64,000 nt of DNA from Nostoc sp. TCL240-02 (GCF_013343235.1 NZ_CP040094.1:4712501-4776500); one strand, 5' to 3'. Shown: positions 53,330 to 62,238, counted from the first letter of the stretch. Program-made: numbers and translations. The notes: generated by a model not told the origin, from the letters alone.

Positions 53330-54469
53330 GTGATGAAATATTTTTATCGTCTTTTAATAAGCCTATCTGGGTGCTTAATATTTTTACTGGTGCATAGTGG
53401 TCTTGGTTTGTTGCCTAGTTTGGCAGCCGAGAAAGTTACTGTCAGATACGGGTTGTTTGAGCAATCGATCCCGGTGGCAGATATACGCAACTATGGCGAG
53501 AAGCAAAAGGCTTCTAGCGATCTACAATCTTTCTTAGATTACCTCAGCGCTAAAGAGAAAGAAAAGTTTCAAGAAGCCCTGCAAGTGAAAATGTCGCTTG
53601 ATATTGTGGCTTTAGATAAGCTGGTAAATACAGGAATGGGCAAGCAAATTTTATCTTTTGCTTCTGGTGCGATCGCCCGTCGCGATCAAGCCAGTACACA
53701 AGCCCTACGTTCTGCCATTATCATCGGAGCAAAATCACCAGAAGGTCTAGGATTAATCAGCTTTTTAGAAGCATATCCTAGTAATCAACTAGTTGTTGAC
53801 GTGTCAAAAATTTCTAAGCTAGTTGGACTGGCAAATTCCTCTTCTAACTCTGCTGATGCACCACCAAAAGACAATGTAAGTTCTTCAGCTTTTGGAAAAA
53901 TTGCACTGCAATATCAAATACTCGCCGCCCAAGATAAACAGTTTTCAGGTTGCTTATTTGGCGATTCTATTTCGGCTGGACTTGGTAATACCCTTGGGAG
54001 CGGCACTTTTAATTTTGGGTTAAATGGCTTAAGCACAATCTCATTACTAGAACAATTGAAAAGTTTAATTCCTACTAAAGTTAAATGCGAAAAAGCTATT
54101 ATTGCTGTGGGTGGGAATGATGCTTGGTATGGAATTAGTGATGAGTTGTTTAGCAAAAATCTACAAGAGGCGATCGCACTTGTCAGAACAATGGGAAATA
54201 AAGAGATTTTTCTGATTCCGGCTTTTTATTCAACAGTTGCAGCAAGCTTAGATCCAACTTTATCAGCCCCACTTCCTAAAGTTGAGCAAATTAATGTTCT
54301 GATTAATCAAGTTGCTGAGAAAGAAAAAGTGCCAGTTGCAGCAGCAGGATTAGCACCATTGTATGAGAATAATGTTCTTAAAGATAATTTGACGAGTGAT
54401 GGCGACCATCTCAATGCCGAGGGTCTAAAAATTTATCGACAAGCATTATTACAAATCCTGAAAAAATAA
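53330..54469 (+). CDS. Exported DUF1400 - SGNH hydrolase fusion protein
   Basis: 379 residues. Signal peptide LLISLSGCLIFLLVHSGLGL, with SLAAE at the cleavage site. Residues about 35-180 are the DUF1400 N-terminal domain of cyanobacterial secreted alpha/beta hydrolases (VTVRYGLFEQSIPVADIRNY, GAKSPEGLGLISFLEAYPS). Instead of the alpha/beta hydrolase that usually follows, residues about 205-379 form an SGNH/GDSL hydrolase: block I LFGDSISAGLG (Ser213), block III GGNDAWYG, block V SDGDHLN (Asp359, His360 approximately). This domain combination is unusual. It should act as a periplasmic esterase or lipase; substrate unknown. Confidence 0.8.
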   Translation: MMKYFYRLLISLSGCLIFLLVHSGLGLLPSLAAEKVTVRYGLFEQSIPVADIRNYGEKQKASSDLQSFLDYLSAKEKEKFQEALQVKMSLDIVALDKLVNTGMGKQILSFASGAIARRDQASTQALRSAIIIGAKSPEGLGLISFLEAYPSNQLVVDVSKISKLVGLANSSSNSADAPPKDNVSSSAFGKIALQYQILAAQDKQFSGCLFGDSISAGLGNTLGSGTFNFGLNGLSTISLLEQLKSLIPTKVKCEKAIIAVGGNDAWYGISDELFSKNLQEAIALVRTMGNKEIFLIPAFYSTVAASLDPTLSAPLPKVEQINVLINQVAEKEKVPVAAAGLAPLYENNVLKDNLTSDGDHLNAEGLKIYRQALLQILKK

Positions 54470-54576
54470 TATAATGTCGTCTAATTTTCCATACTAAAAC
54501 CACCTACCAAAGTTACGTTTATCTAAACATAATTCGTAGTTCGTAACTCAAAATTACGAATTACAAATTATTACTT

Positions 54577-55266
54577 TTAGGCTTTCCAATTCAAAAACCG
54601 CGCATAAATATAAGCGATGCCTTCATCAAGAATTGTCCGCACACCTTGGCTAGAAACCCACCATTTGTTTGGATCGTAATCATGTGTTTTGGCTGCGATC
54701 GCACCAACTTGGACTTTAGGTGTAAGTATTTTTCTGAATAGCAACCAACTCCTACGGGTGTGAACATCCAGAGAAAAAACATTAATTGATTGTAGCTTTA
54801 AATTGGAATCGGATAGCCAGCGATAAAATTCAACAGCAGATGCATAACTACGATCCTTTATTACCGTTGGTGTCGGGACAGCTACTACCTTCTCTGATTC
54901 TAAACCGAGTTTCTCGAAGGTAGCGGCTGATACTTCTGCAAAGCTTTTGTATTCGCTAAGATAATTTCCTTTTTCTATTGATCCTCCTGTAGTAATTACT
55001 AGATTATAAGAACCGTTTTTAAATTCAGTTAAAGCTTGTTGTATGGCATAATCTGGTAGCCATCCTTCAACAACTAATACTTCTGCTGATTTGATAGGGG
55101 AAGTCACGGCGAGAAATGAGTGTACATGAGTAATAGCGAAAAATATTAAATAAGCAATCAAAGCGATCGCAATCGCCCACCCCTGAGCCGTAAGTGTCCA
55201 CATTTCTTGGCGTTTTATTAGTTTGATTTTTGGAAAATTTTTACGCCGACGGTTTTTTGCCTGCAT
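54577..55266 (-). CDS. YdcF/SanA-like (DUF218) membrane protein
   Basis: 229 residues. A basic N-terminus is followed by one transmembrane segment (WAIAIALIAYLIFFAITHVH), then a soluble DUF218 domain: VLVVEGWLPDYAIQQAL, LVITTGGSIEKGNYLSEYK, and a later polar region (IKDRSYASAVEFYRWLSD) that carries the usual conserved Arg/Ser positions. The family has roles in cell envelope or peptidoglycan-related processes. The start codon overlaps the stop of the upstream membrane-protein gene by one base, so the two form an operon. Confidence 0.75.
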   Translation of the reverse strand: MQAKNRRRKNFPKIKLIKRQEMWTLTAQGWAIAIALIAYLIFFAITHVHSFLAVTSPIKSAEVLVVEGWLPDYAIQQALTEFKNGSYNLVITTGGSIEKGNYLSEYKSFAEVSAATFEKLGLESEKVVAVPTPTVIKDRSYASAVEFYRWLSDSNLKLQSINVFSLDVHTRRSWLLFRKILTPKVQVGAIAAKTHDYDPNKWWVSSQGVRTILDEGIAYIYARFLNWKA

Positions 55267-55922
55267 TAAACCTTAGTTAAACGTTGTTCTTTCAAGTAAG
55301 TAAATACAGATTTATCTCCAATATCAGCAGGAATTGCTTGCACTGTCTTTCGCAGGGCAAATACCAAAAACAACGTTGCCCAAATTCCTAATAAAACACT
55401 TTCCCCCTGAGTTGGTAAAATTCCCACCAAATGTCCTAATAACAGTAGCGGTACTATTAGGGTTAATACTTTGGTTTCTAAGCGATTGAAGCAAAAAGCC
55501 TCTTTAAAAAAAATCCCTGTCAAAGCAACGAAGATAAAACCAACTCCAAATAAGGTAAGAGGCTGGTTGTAAACAGTCAGAGCTAAAGGTTCAGTACTAG
55601 AGATTGCCAGAATAACTGATGCTATACTACCGATCGCCCAAAAAATTTGCAACATTCGATGCAGTGATGCCATATAGATATGAATGGTAAATAAACTTAC
55701 ACCAAGAGCGAGACTAAAACAAGCATATAAAGGTGTAAGTGCAGTTACAACAGTTGGGTTATTGTTGAACAAAATCAAAACGCTGCCTATAGCAAAGCTG
55801 ACTGCTGCTATTATTAAGCCAGCACGGTAGATAATTACGCCAGTGCGATCGCTCTGAGTAATTGTAAATTCCCCAAACTGACCTTGATAAACTTCTGGTG
55901 GAGGTAGTGTTTGTGTAGTCAT
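55266..55922 (-). CDS. DUF2301-type integral membrane protein
   Basis: 218 residues with six to seven hydrophobic segments, beginning at about residue 28 (AGLIIAAVSFAIGSVLILF). The C-terminal conserved stretch is FCFNRLETKVLTLIVPLLLL, then FLVFALRKTVQAIPADIGDK and SVFTYLKEQR, which I recognise as DUF2301, a cyanobacterial and algal family of unknown function. It forms a tight operon with the YdcF/SanA-like gene just downstream. Confidence 0.7.
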   Translation of the reverse strand: MTTQTLPPPEVYQGQFGEFTITQSDRTGVIIYRAGLIIAAVSFAIGSVLILFNNNPTVVTALTPLYACFSLALGVSLFTIHIYMASLHRMLQIFWAIGSIASVILAISSTEPLALTVYNQPLTLFGVGFIFVALTGIFFKEAFCFNRLETKVLTLIVPLLLLGHLVGILPTQGESVLLGIWATLFLVFALRKTVQAIPADIGDKSVFTYLKEQRLTKV

Positions 55923-56355
55923 AGTTAAAAATATTGTTACGATTTACTAATAGAGTACAATGGGAGATTGCTGAAGGGTTACTTTTCTTATCGATAACGA
56001 AACGAACTTTTTTTAATTATCGCCAAAGTCTTCAGCAATTTTTGTCGTATTAGTTGACTTAATAGACGCGGTAGCGGACGAATCATCTCTACCATTTGAC
56101 CAGATTTTCCTGAAGAGCGTATAGTCTCTAGTTTAGCTGAGGACTTGATTCTAAAATTGGACTTTAGTTGTAGACACTAGATATTGACAAATTTGAAATT
56201 TAGTGTATAAGAGAATTTTGCATCAGATAACTCCATAGCTAAAGGTTCAGATGAGCGATCGCATTACAGAATAATTTCCACTTAAGTCCATAGCGATCGC
56301 AATCATTAAATTGTATGATTTGACTCAAAAATATGCTTGAAGATAAGGGAAGGTC
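55923..56355. other. Gene-free stretch ahead of the DUF4157 region
   Basis: Contains two HIP1 sites and, at 56271-56310, ATAATTTCCACTTAAGTCC plus HIP1, which is repeated almost exactly at 58804-58840 ahead of the second intact DUF4157 gene. It is therefore the duplicated promoter-proximal block of the decayed copy. Confidence 0.55.
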
Positions 56356-56582
56356 ATGGATGTCGAACAGCAAACCTCTGTGCATCTAAGCTAATCGTCC
56401 TTTAAATTGCACTATTTTCATAGTAATAAACCCTCTCCCCTGCCCCCTGCCCCCCTGCGGTCTCAATGTGCAAATTAAATGCTTGACAGCTTACCCATAT
56501 TTTGGCGCAAGAAAGCAGGGGCATCCACTTTTTAAAATCCGTCGTTTGTCTCACCAAAAATTCCAACACTGGCAAGCCCAAC
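56356..56582 (+). pseudogene. Decayed N-terminus of a third DUF4157 (eCIS core domain) paralog
   Basis: An ATG at 56356 begins MDVEQQTSVHLS and then stops; the DNA aligns with the start of the gene at 58925 (CAAxCTTCTGxGCATCTAxGC). At 56508-56582 a second piece reads ASTF*NPSFVSPKIPTLASP, which matches the leader of the intact paralogs (STFINPSLASSTIPTLASP). Between them about 110 bases of unrelated DNA, including a CCCCTGC array, have been inserted. Its upstream region is also duplicated. Everything past the leader is gone. Confidence 0.75.
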
Positions 56583-56593
56583 ACATAACCACG

Positions 56594-56622
56594 TTGTAGG
56601 GACGCACAGCTAGCTGTGCAAC
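56594..56622. repeat. Degenerate copy of the GTAGGGGCGTACAGCT palindrome
   Basis: TTGTAGGGACGCACAGCTAG followed by CTGTGCAA. The central ACAGCTAGCTGT is the same as in the perfect palindrome at 5141-5172, the outer arm differs. Confidence 0.55.
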
Positions 56623-56886
56623 TAATGAAACAATGATTTTTGGGGAATTAAACCGCGTCTATGTTGAAAACTGTAGTTTTTTGGAATTAGGGTAAAGCTC
56701 AAAACTCAAGCTACGACCTAATAATATACTCTTCTTAATCACTCCAGGTTTCAACACGGACAAGGTTGATATCAAGTATAAAATCGGATAATTTATACTA
56801 AAGTCCATTAGGATTTGATACAAACAAATTGTATCCTGTATCTTAGCAGTATGCTGTAGTTAGGCTATTGATGGAGGAAAGTTAAG
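56623..56886. promoter_or_regulatory. Upstream region of the first intact DUF4157 gene
   Basis: A/T-rich DNA with TATAATTT-like and TATACT sequences (for example at 56723 and around 56795), preceding GGAGGAAAG and the ATG. A promoter is expected here, but no start point can be fixed. Confidence 0.35.
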
Positions 56887-58602
56887 ATGAGCAATGTCCA
56901 AAGACGAGCCACTTTGCGTCCCAGTACGGTTGGACATCAGAAAGCAAATACATCTACTTTTCTGAATCCATCCCTTGCCTCACCAAGTATTCCAACGCTG
57001 GCGAACCCGATACGCGGCTTTGGCTCCCAAACAATGTCATCAACAGACCTTCAAGAGGTGCAGTCTGCTGATGAGCAAGGAGTAAAATCTGAACCAATCA
57101 AACAATCGCCTCTGAGTCATGACATTAGTCGTATGTCATTGCGTCCACAAAAAGCATTCACCAAAGGCGTGATTAATAGATTAGAAAATGCAGTCATTCA
57201 GGGAAGTGGTATAAAAAACGCCTCCTATGGAGCCGACGTTGTGCCTCCTAGTGGTGGACAAAATCTTCCAGAACCTATCCTAGCAAAGATGCAGACAGCA
57301 TTTAATGCAGATTTATCAGATGTGAAAATTCATACAGATGGTCAAGCAGAAAAGCTAGGTTCTCAGGCTTTCGCATCTGGTAATAATTTACATTTTGCTC
57401 AGGGAAAGTACGATCCGGAAAGTCAATCTGGTCAAGCTCTAATTGGACATGAATTAAGCCATGTAGTACAACAACGACAGGGACGGGTTAATATCCCAAA
57501 ACTACCTGGAGAAGGGAATTCCATAGTTGTGCAAGACCAAGCTTTGGAAGCAGAAGCTGATTTACTAGGTAATAAGGCAGCAGCAAGCCCTGATGCAATC
57601 ACGAAACAGTCTATTCAAGCCAAGAAAATAGACGGAACTGTAAGCAAGGCAGTTCAGCAAAAGCCAATTGTACAAAATGTTCTACCAGTAATTGGTACGA
57701 TCGGTGCTTGGGGTGCTAGTCTCGTAACTGAATCAGCAGCAGCAGCAGCAACCGTAGCAGCAGCAACCATTCAAGCGGGACAAGCAGCTGCACAGGTAGG
57801 AAGTGCGCTTGCTCCTGGACAAAGCGGTGTTCAAAGCGTTCAACTAGATAATGGATATATGTCACCTGTAGATAAACAAAAACTACAGTTGATTACCCAA
57901 TATCGTCTAATTAATGCCTATGTGAGTCACTGGAAACGACAGCATCCTGATGTACCCCTAGCTCCACCGACCCAAGGAACTGCCCCAGCCCCGACCCCAG
58001 CAACTCCAGCACCGACCCCAGCCCCAGCAACTCCAGCACCAGATTCACTTAATCAATCTGGTGGTACTTTGGATTTAGCCATCTTGGAAGCTGTAAAGGC
58101 AGAAGTTCAGTTGCAGATTGAAACACTACTTAATACAAATCAAAAAACAACAAACAATGTAGAATTTATTTGGTCAGACAGTGGAGATCACACAGCAGAT
58201 ATAGTCGGTACTGTTGGAGCAGTTGGGTTTAGCAATCTTAGAGGAACTTTTATCAAGGAAACTCTGCAATTAAGTAGTGATGCGGCTCAAATCCCGAACT
58301 TAGATCCGCCAAGCAGGGGACAAGAAATGGATGTGAGACAATTCCGAGGTGGAAGTATGCGTCGGGGTTCTTCAATGTCAATTGGCTATGGTGATTCGTT
58401 ATCCATCAATTTGACAGGTAGCGGCCCGACAATTGACCATGCGGGCAACAATGGTCATGGAGAACACACTTACTCTACTGACTGGAATTGGGATGGCAAT
58501 ACAACACAAGGAGATTTCCCTCTATATATTCTATCTGATGGAACTCCTGTATTTAATTATGCAAAATGGAGCGGTACACCCGACGATAATTCCTATTTTT
58601 AG
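56887..58602 (+). CDS. DUF4157 (eCIS core domain) protein, candidate injection-system cargo
   Basis: 571 residues; GGAGGAAAG is a strong ribosome binding site. The leader (residues 1-75) is shared with the next paralog: STFLNPSLASPSIPTLANP, RGFGSQTMSS, LQEVQSADEQ, PLSHDISRMSL. Residues about 130-205 are the DUF4157 domain with HELSHVVQQRQG (HExxH at 188-192). An Ala-rich hydrophobic stretch (about 275-310) and a Pro/Ala/Thr linker (PAPTPATPAPTPAPATPAP) lead into an unknown C-terminal domain (about 395-571; GGSMRRGSSMSIGYGDSLSI, DHAGNNGHGEHTYSTDW). DUF4157 proteins are associated with extracellular contractile injection systems. The C-terminal part is the presumed effector; its activity is unknown. 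Confidence 0.75.
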   Translation: MSNVQRRATLRPSTVGHQKANTSTFLNPSLASPSIPTLANPIRGFGSQTMSSTDLQEVQSADEQGVKSEPIKQSPLSHDISRMSLRPQKAFTKGVINRLENAVIQGSGIKNASYGADVVPPSGGQNLPEPILAKMQTAFNADLSDVKIHTDGQAEKLGSQAFASGNNLHFAQGKYDPESQSGQALIGHELSHVVQQRQGRVNIPKLPGEGNSIVVQDQALEAEADLLGNKAAASPDAITKQSIQAKKIDGTVSKAVQQKPIVQNVLPVIGTIGAWGASLVTESAAAAATVAAATIQAGQAAAQVGSALAPGQSGVQSVQLDNGYMSPVDKQKLQLITQYRLINAYVSHWKRQHPDVPLAPPTQGTAPAPTPATPAPTPAPATPAPDSLNQSGGTLDLAILEAVKAEVQLQIETLLNTNQKTTNNVEFIWSDSGDHTADIVGTVGAVGFSNLRGTFIKETLQLSSDAAQIPNLDPPSRGQEMDVRQFRGGSMRRGSSMSIGYGDSLSINLTGSGPTIDHAGNNGHGEHTYSTDWNWDGNTTQGDFPLYILSDGTPVFNYAKWSGTPDDNSYF

Positions 58603-58803
58603 GTTTGACTTTACCTAGCAGAAAATTTCCGAAAACGCTCAAAATAATTGCTAAATAGTGAAGAAGGAATTTTCATTGAAAGTCACAGATTCCCGACTTT
58701 TTGAGAAGTTGAGATCTGTAACTTTCACGAATGATTAGAATGCTATATGATGGTCACTTGATTGCTGCTTATTAAAGCTATCTAAGCTCCACGTATGGAA
58801 GAG
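58603..58803. other. Spacer between the two intact DUF4157 genes
   Basis: GAGTTGAGATCTGTAACTTTC-like sequences around 58680-58735 form an imperfect inverted repeat (GAAAGTCACAGAT / ATCTGTAACTTTC), a possible terminator or regulatory hairpin of the first gene. Otherwise no element. Confidence 0.4.
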
Positions 58804-58840
58804 ATAATTTCCACTTAAGTCGATGGCGATTGCCTACGGC
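58804..58840 (+). promoter_or_regulatory. Duplicated upstream block of the second DUF4157 gene
   Basis: ATAATTTCCACTTAAGTC followed by a HIP1-like GCGAT site, the same as at 56271-56310 before the decayed copy. Conservation of this block outside the coding part points to a shared promoter or operator. Confidence 0.4.
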
Positions 58841-58924
58841 ACACTACGTAATCGCAATTAGATAAATTTTATGATGTGTGTTATCAATATGCCTTGGTTG
58901 AGCCATAAATGAAGGAAGGGTGAT

Positions 58925-60898
58925 ATGAGCAATGACGGACGACAAGCTTCTGGGCATCTACGCATAGTTCAGCATCAGAAAACAGGTATATCCACTTTTA
59001 TAAATCCGTCTCTTGCCTCATCAACTATTCCCACACTGGCTTCTCCAATGCGTGGCTTTGGTTTACAAACAAATAATCCTCCAATCCAAAGACTAACTGA
59101 GGCATCAACTGAGCTTCAAGAAGTGCAGTCTGCTGATGAGCAATTCTTGGAACCAGAAGCCGTCAAACAACAGCCCCTTAGTCATGATATTAGTCGCATA
59201 TCCTTGCATCGTCCCCAGGCAAAACTCACAGTTGGTGCGACAGACGATCATTATGAGCAGGAAGCCGATCAAGTTGCCGATCGGATTATGCGAATGGCTG
59301 AACCAGAGCCAATAGGTTTACAGAATACACAAACTCAAGACCAAGTGCAAACTAAGCCTCTAGCCTCTGCCATAACTCCTCTAGTGCAACGGGAGGCAAT
59401 GCCAGAAGAGGAAGAGGAGTTACAAACTAAACTTATTAATGCACCTATCCAAAGAGAGATTTTACTAGAAGAAGAATTACAAACTAAGCGATCGCTACAA
59501 CTCGCTACCAATGACAGCTTTCAGACTGAGGACAACTTTGAAAGTCGGCTAAACAGCAGTGAAAGTGGAGGAAGCCCGTTACCAGATACAGTGCGTTCTT
59601 TCATGGAACCACGTTTTGGTACAGATTTTAGTCAAGTACGGTTACATACAGGCACTCAAGCGGTGCAGATGAATCAGGATTTGAATGCTCAGGCATTTAC
59701 CCACCAGCAAAACATTTTCTTTGGTGCAGGCAAGTCACCAGGTAATGATGCATTAACCGCCCATGAACTGACTCATGTGGTGCAGCAGACGGGAACAGCC
59801 CAGAGAAAATTAATTCAACGGGCAATTAATCCCACATACGATCTGACACATGGTGTTTTTGAAGTAAATGCCACACCAAACGGCGCGAGTTTACCGATTA
59901 CTATTCGTTTCAAACCCAAAACCACCGCTCCCTACTCTAACCAGATTGGACTGATTCAGATTGTGCGTCTGACAAATGCTACAGGTACAAATGTCGAACC
60001 TCAGTCTTTACCTGCTGCTAGTGGTGCTAGCCTCCGTACCACTGCTGATGCAACCACGGGAGTTGAAGGCGGATATTTCACTGATGCGCTGCATAATGAT
60101 GCACCTGCCCACGGTGGTACAGGAACCAATGCCGCAGCCGGAAGTGCATTACCTGCCCAGTACCCCTTTGGCAACGACCCAGCCCAACCCAATCCCGCAA
60201 CCCCTGGACTTTCACGACCCTCTTCTAGCGGTGCAAGCGGAGCCACTATTGGTTACAAACGCTCCGATGACCCCACTGATATCAAAGCAGCAGAACTAAC
60301 CGATGCTCCCGGAGGGGCTGGTGAGTTCAACTTCGACTTTCAGACGGTGGCTAAGGGAGAAGACACCATGACAACTTACGGAGCGCTTCATTGGGGCTTC
60401 CAAATCCGTGCTGGCAAAGTTGAGAACGATCATGCATCAGCACAGGATGGTCAATCTGCCACCTTCGATGCAGCTTTGCAGAAGCATCAAGATTTTTACG
60501 TACACGAACCAGTCATTTTTTACTTTGATTTCGACAGTGACCAACTGAGTTCCAGCGAAACAGGCAAGATTGATACATTCTTAGATTACCTGCGGCGATT
60601 CCCTGATGTAAAAGTAACTCCTGAAGGCTTCGCTGACAGGCGCGGCGGTGCTTCTCAGCACAACCTCGATCTATCTCTACGCAGAGCGCAGGCAGTGGGA
60701 GCAGCCCTGCGTGCTAAGGGTGTAGCTGAAGCTCAAATTAGTGCTGTTACTATCGGCTCTGGTTCAACCGAAGACTTTACCCCTGATGCCACAACTAACC
60801 AAGATACAGAAGCAAATCGTCGGGGCAATCGCCGGGTCGTTTTGAGCTTTCAGCATGTGCCAGCAGCAGCACCAGCAGGGGGAGGAGGGACACCTTGA
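58925..60898 (+). CDS. DUF4157 (eCIS core domain) protein with C-terminal OmpA-like domain
   Basis: 657 residues. Leader as in the previous gene (STFINPSLASSTIPTLASP, RGFGLQTNNP, LQEVQSADEQ, PLSHDISRISL). A short Glu-rich region and a QREAMPEEEEELQTK-like repeat follow. The DUF4157 domain ends with AHELTHVVQQTGTAQ (HExxH at 280-284). An unknown middle domain (about 300-530) leads to an OmpA-like peptidoglycan-binding domain (about 535-650): FYFDFDSDQLSSSE, DRRGGASQHNLDLSLRRAQA, and the ANRRGNRRVVLSF end. The OmpA part suggests anchoring to peptidoglycan. The HEAT-repeat gene overlaps its stop codon. Confidence 0.8.
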   Translation: MSNDGRQASGHLRIVQHQKTGISTFINPSLASSTIPTLASPMRGFGLQTNNPPIQRLTEASTELQEVQSADEQFLEPEAVKQQPLSHDISRISLHRPQAKLTVGATDDHYEQEADQVADRIMRMAEPEPIGLQNTQTQDQVQTKPLASAITPLVQREAMPEEEEELQTKLINAPIQREILLEEELQTKRSLQLATNDSFQTEDNFESRLNSSESGGSPLPDTVRSFMEPRFGTDFSQVRLHTGTQAVQMNQDLNAQAFTHQQNIFFGAGKSPGNDALTAHELTHVVQQTGTAQRKLIQRAINPTYDLTHGVFEVNATPNGASLPITIRFKPKTTAPYSNQIGLIQIVRLTNATGTNVEPQSLPAASGASLRTTADATTGVEGGYFTDALHNDAPAHGGTGTNAAAGSALPAQYPFGNDPAQPNPATPGLSRPSSSGASGATIGYKRSDDPTDIKAAELTDAPGGAGEFNFDFQTVAKGEDTMTTYGALHWGFQIRAGKVENDHASAQDGQSATFDAALQKHQDFYVHEPVIFYFDFDSDQLSSSETGKIDTFLDYLRRFPDVKVTPEGFADRRGGASQHNLDLSLRRAQAVGAALRAKGVAEAQISAVTIGSGSTEDFTPDATTNQDTEANRRGNRRVVLSFQHVPAAAPAGGGGTP

Positions 60899-61572
60899 TC
60901 TTGAGAACGATCGGAATATTCGTGATACTTGTGATGCTGGCGATCGGAGGAAATTTGTATATGAATAATCAAGACGCTACCGCGACACCTATGAAGCAGA
61001 TCAAAGCACGTCTCTACTCCACAGATCAAGACACTAGCGCTTTAGCACTAGGTGAATTGATCCGTTTAGGCAAAAAGGCTACCCCGGTTTTATTGGAAGC
61101 TTTGACTAATCCCAACCCCCGTACCCGTCGGCTTGCAGCCGAGGGACTGAGCGAAATTGCCGATCCCGCTAGTGCCGATGCTTTGTTCCAAGCCACTCAT
61201 GACACTAATCCAGAAGTGCGTGCCCGTGCTGCCACTGCTCTACACCAATTAGGAGATAAACGTTCATTATCCGCTTTGGTCGCTACCCTTGATGATTACC
61301 CTGACATCCTGCACAATCCCTACACAGCTTCGATGTATCCTTTAATGCGAGGTGGAAAAGAAGTTTTACCTTTGGTAATTCCTCTTTTGCAAGCACCAAA
61401 TGATCTCACTCGTGAGCGGGCTTTTTTGATTGTTAAAGCTGTAGTGAGTAAGCTACCCCAAGGGCAAGACTGGAATCAGTTGTGGCAGAGTTTGGGAAGT
61501 TATGATCCCGCAGGTCAAAAGACAGAACGTGACAAGGCTGCTCAAAAATGGCAGGAATGGTTGAGCAAATAA
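60895..61572 (+). CDS. HEAT-repeat protein with N-terminal membrane segment
   Basis: 225 residues. The TTG start overlaps the TGA of the OmpA-DUF4157 gene by four bases, with GGAGGAGGG a few bases before, so translation is coupled. Residues 5-22 (TIGIFVILVMLAIGGNLYMN) are a signal anchor. HEAT/PBS-type repeats follow: ALALGELIRLGKKATPVLLEAL, RRLAAEGLSEIADPASADALF, VRARAATALHQLGDKRSLSAL, and a less regular last part. HEAT solenoids bind proteins, so it probably is a partner or chaperone of the DUF4157 protein that it is coupled to, in the periplasm or at the membrane. Function is inferred from position. Confidence 0.75.
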   Translation: MILRTIGIFVILVMLAIGGNLYMNNQDATATPMKQIKARLYSTDQDTSALALGELIRLGKKATPVLLEALTNPNPRTRRLAAEGLSEIADPASADALFQATHDTNPEVRARAATALHQLGDKRSLSALVATLDDYPDILHNPYTASMYPLMRGGKEVLPLVIPLLQAPNDLTRERAFLIVKAVVSKLPQGQDWNQLWQSLGSYDPAGQKTERDKAAQKWQEWLSK

Positions 61573-61701
61573 TTTAATTAGTCACAAAAAAACCAAGTAT
61601 GTTAGAAACGTAAATAGGCTTAAAACCCTGACTAATGAGAAATGACAGCCTTAGCTAGTTAGCTTTAATTTCGCCGACCTACTTACCCATTAGTAGCGGA
61701 G

Positions 61702-62238
61702 TTACCTAACCGTATTATCCAGTCCCCCTACGATTCTTGAACCCAAACAAAGCGCGATCGTGAGCGATGCCGCTGCTGCTAGCGCCGCTACCGTCCGAAT
61801 GTGATTCCAGATTGTCCAGTTGCTCAAGTAGCTAGACCATAGGTTCGCACCTTCAGTGCTGTCCGGCTCGACTTTCGCCAGGGCTTCGTTGAGCGGCACA
61901 TTGAAAACTATTGTCACGCCTAATGTACCAACGAGGTAGAGCAAGCTGCCGAGAAGCAAGTAGGCGGCACCGGGTTGATGCCACTTTAATAGCGAGGAGA
62001 TTAAAAGAAAGATACAAGCCGCAGCCGTTCCCAAAAACGCTGTCATAAAAAATGGATTGATTACCGTGATATTGATGGATTGCATAGCAGCAATGCCCTG
62101 CGGCGGTTTCAGACGAGCAAGAGCGTTCATCACGAAAGTCGAGAAGGCGAAGAAAACTCCGGCTATTAGCCCGCAGCCCAGTGCCGAGAAAAGCTTTAAT
62201 GCGAAATAATATTGTTGAGTTATCAGATGTTGCAGCAT
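61702..62238 (-). CDS. DUF1772 (anthrone oxygenase-like) membrane protein
   Basis: 178 residues with four hydrophobic helices, starting at about residue 13 (ALKLFSALGCGLIAGVFFAF). The family signature is visible as FNVPLNEAL in the loop after helix 3 and SNWTIWNHIRT before helix 4. DUF1772 is related to fungal anthrone oxygenases, but most bacterial members are of unknown role. The start codon is followed upstream by remnants on the other strand; no operon. Confidence 0.75.
   Translation of the reverse strand: MLQHLITQQYYFALKLFSALGCGLIAGVFFAFSTFVMNALARLKPPQGIAAMQSINITVINPFFMTAFLGTAAACIFLLISSLLKWHQPGAAYLLLGSLLYLVGTLGVTIVFNVPLNEALAKVEPDSTEGANLWSSYLSNWTIWNHIRTVAALAAAASLTIALCLGSRIVGGLDNTVR

Noticed and set aside
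56402..56584. 60-codon minus-strand frame
   Set aside because: Antisense of the decayed DUF4157 leader on the plus strand.
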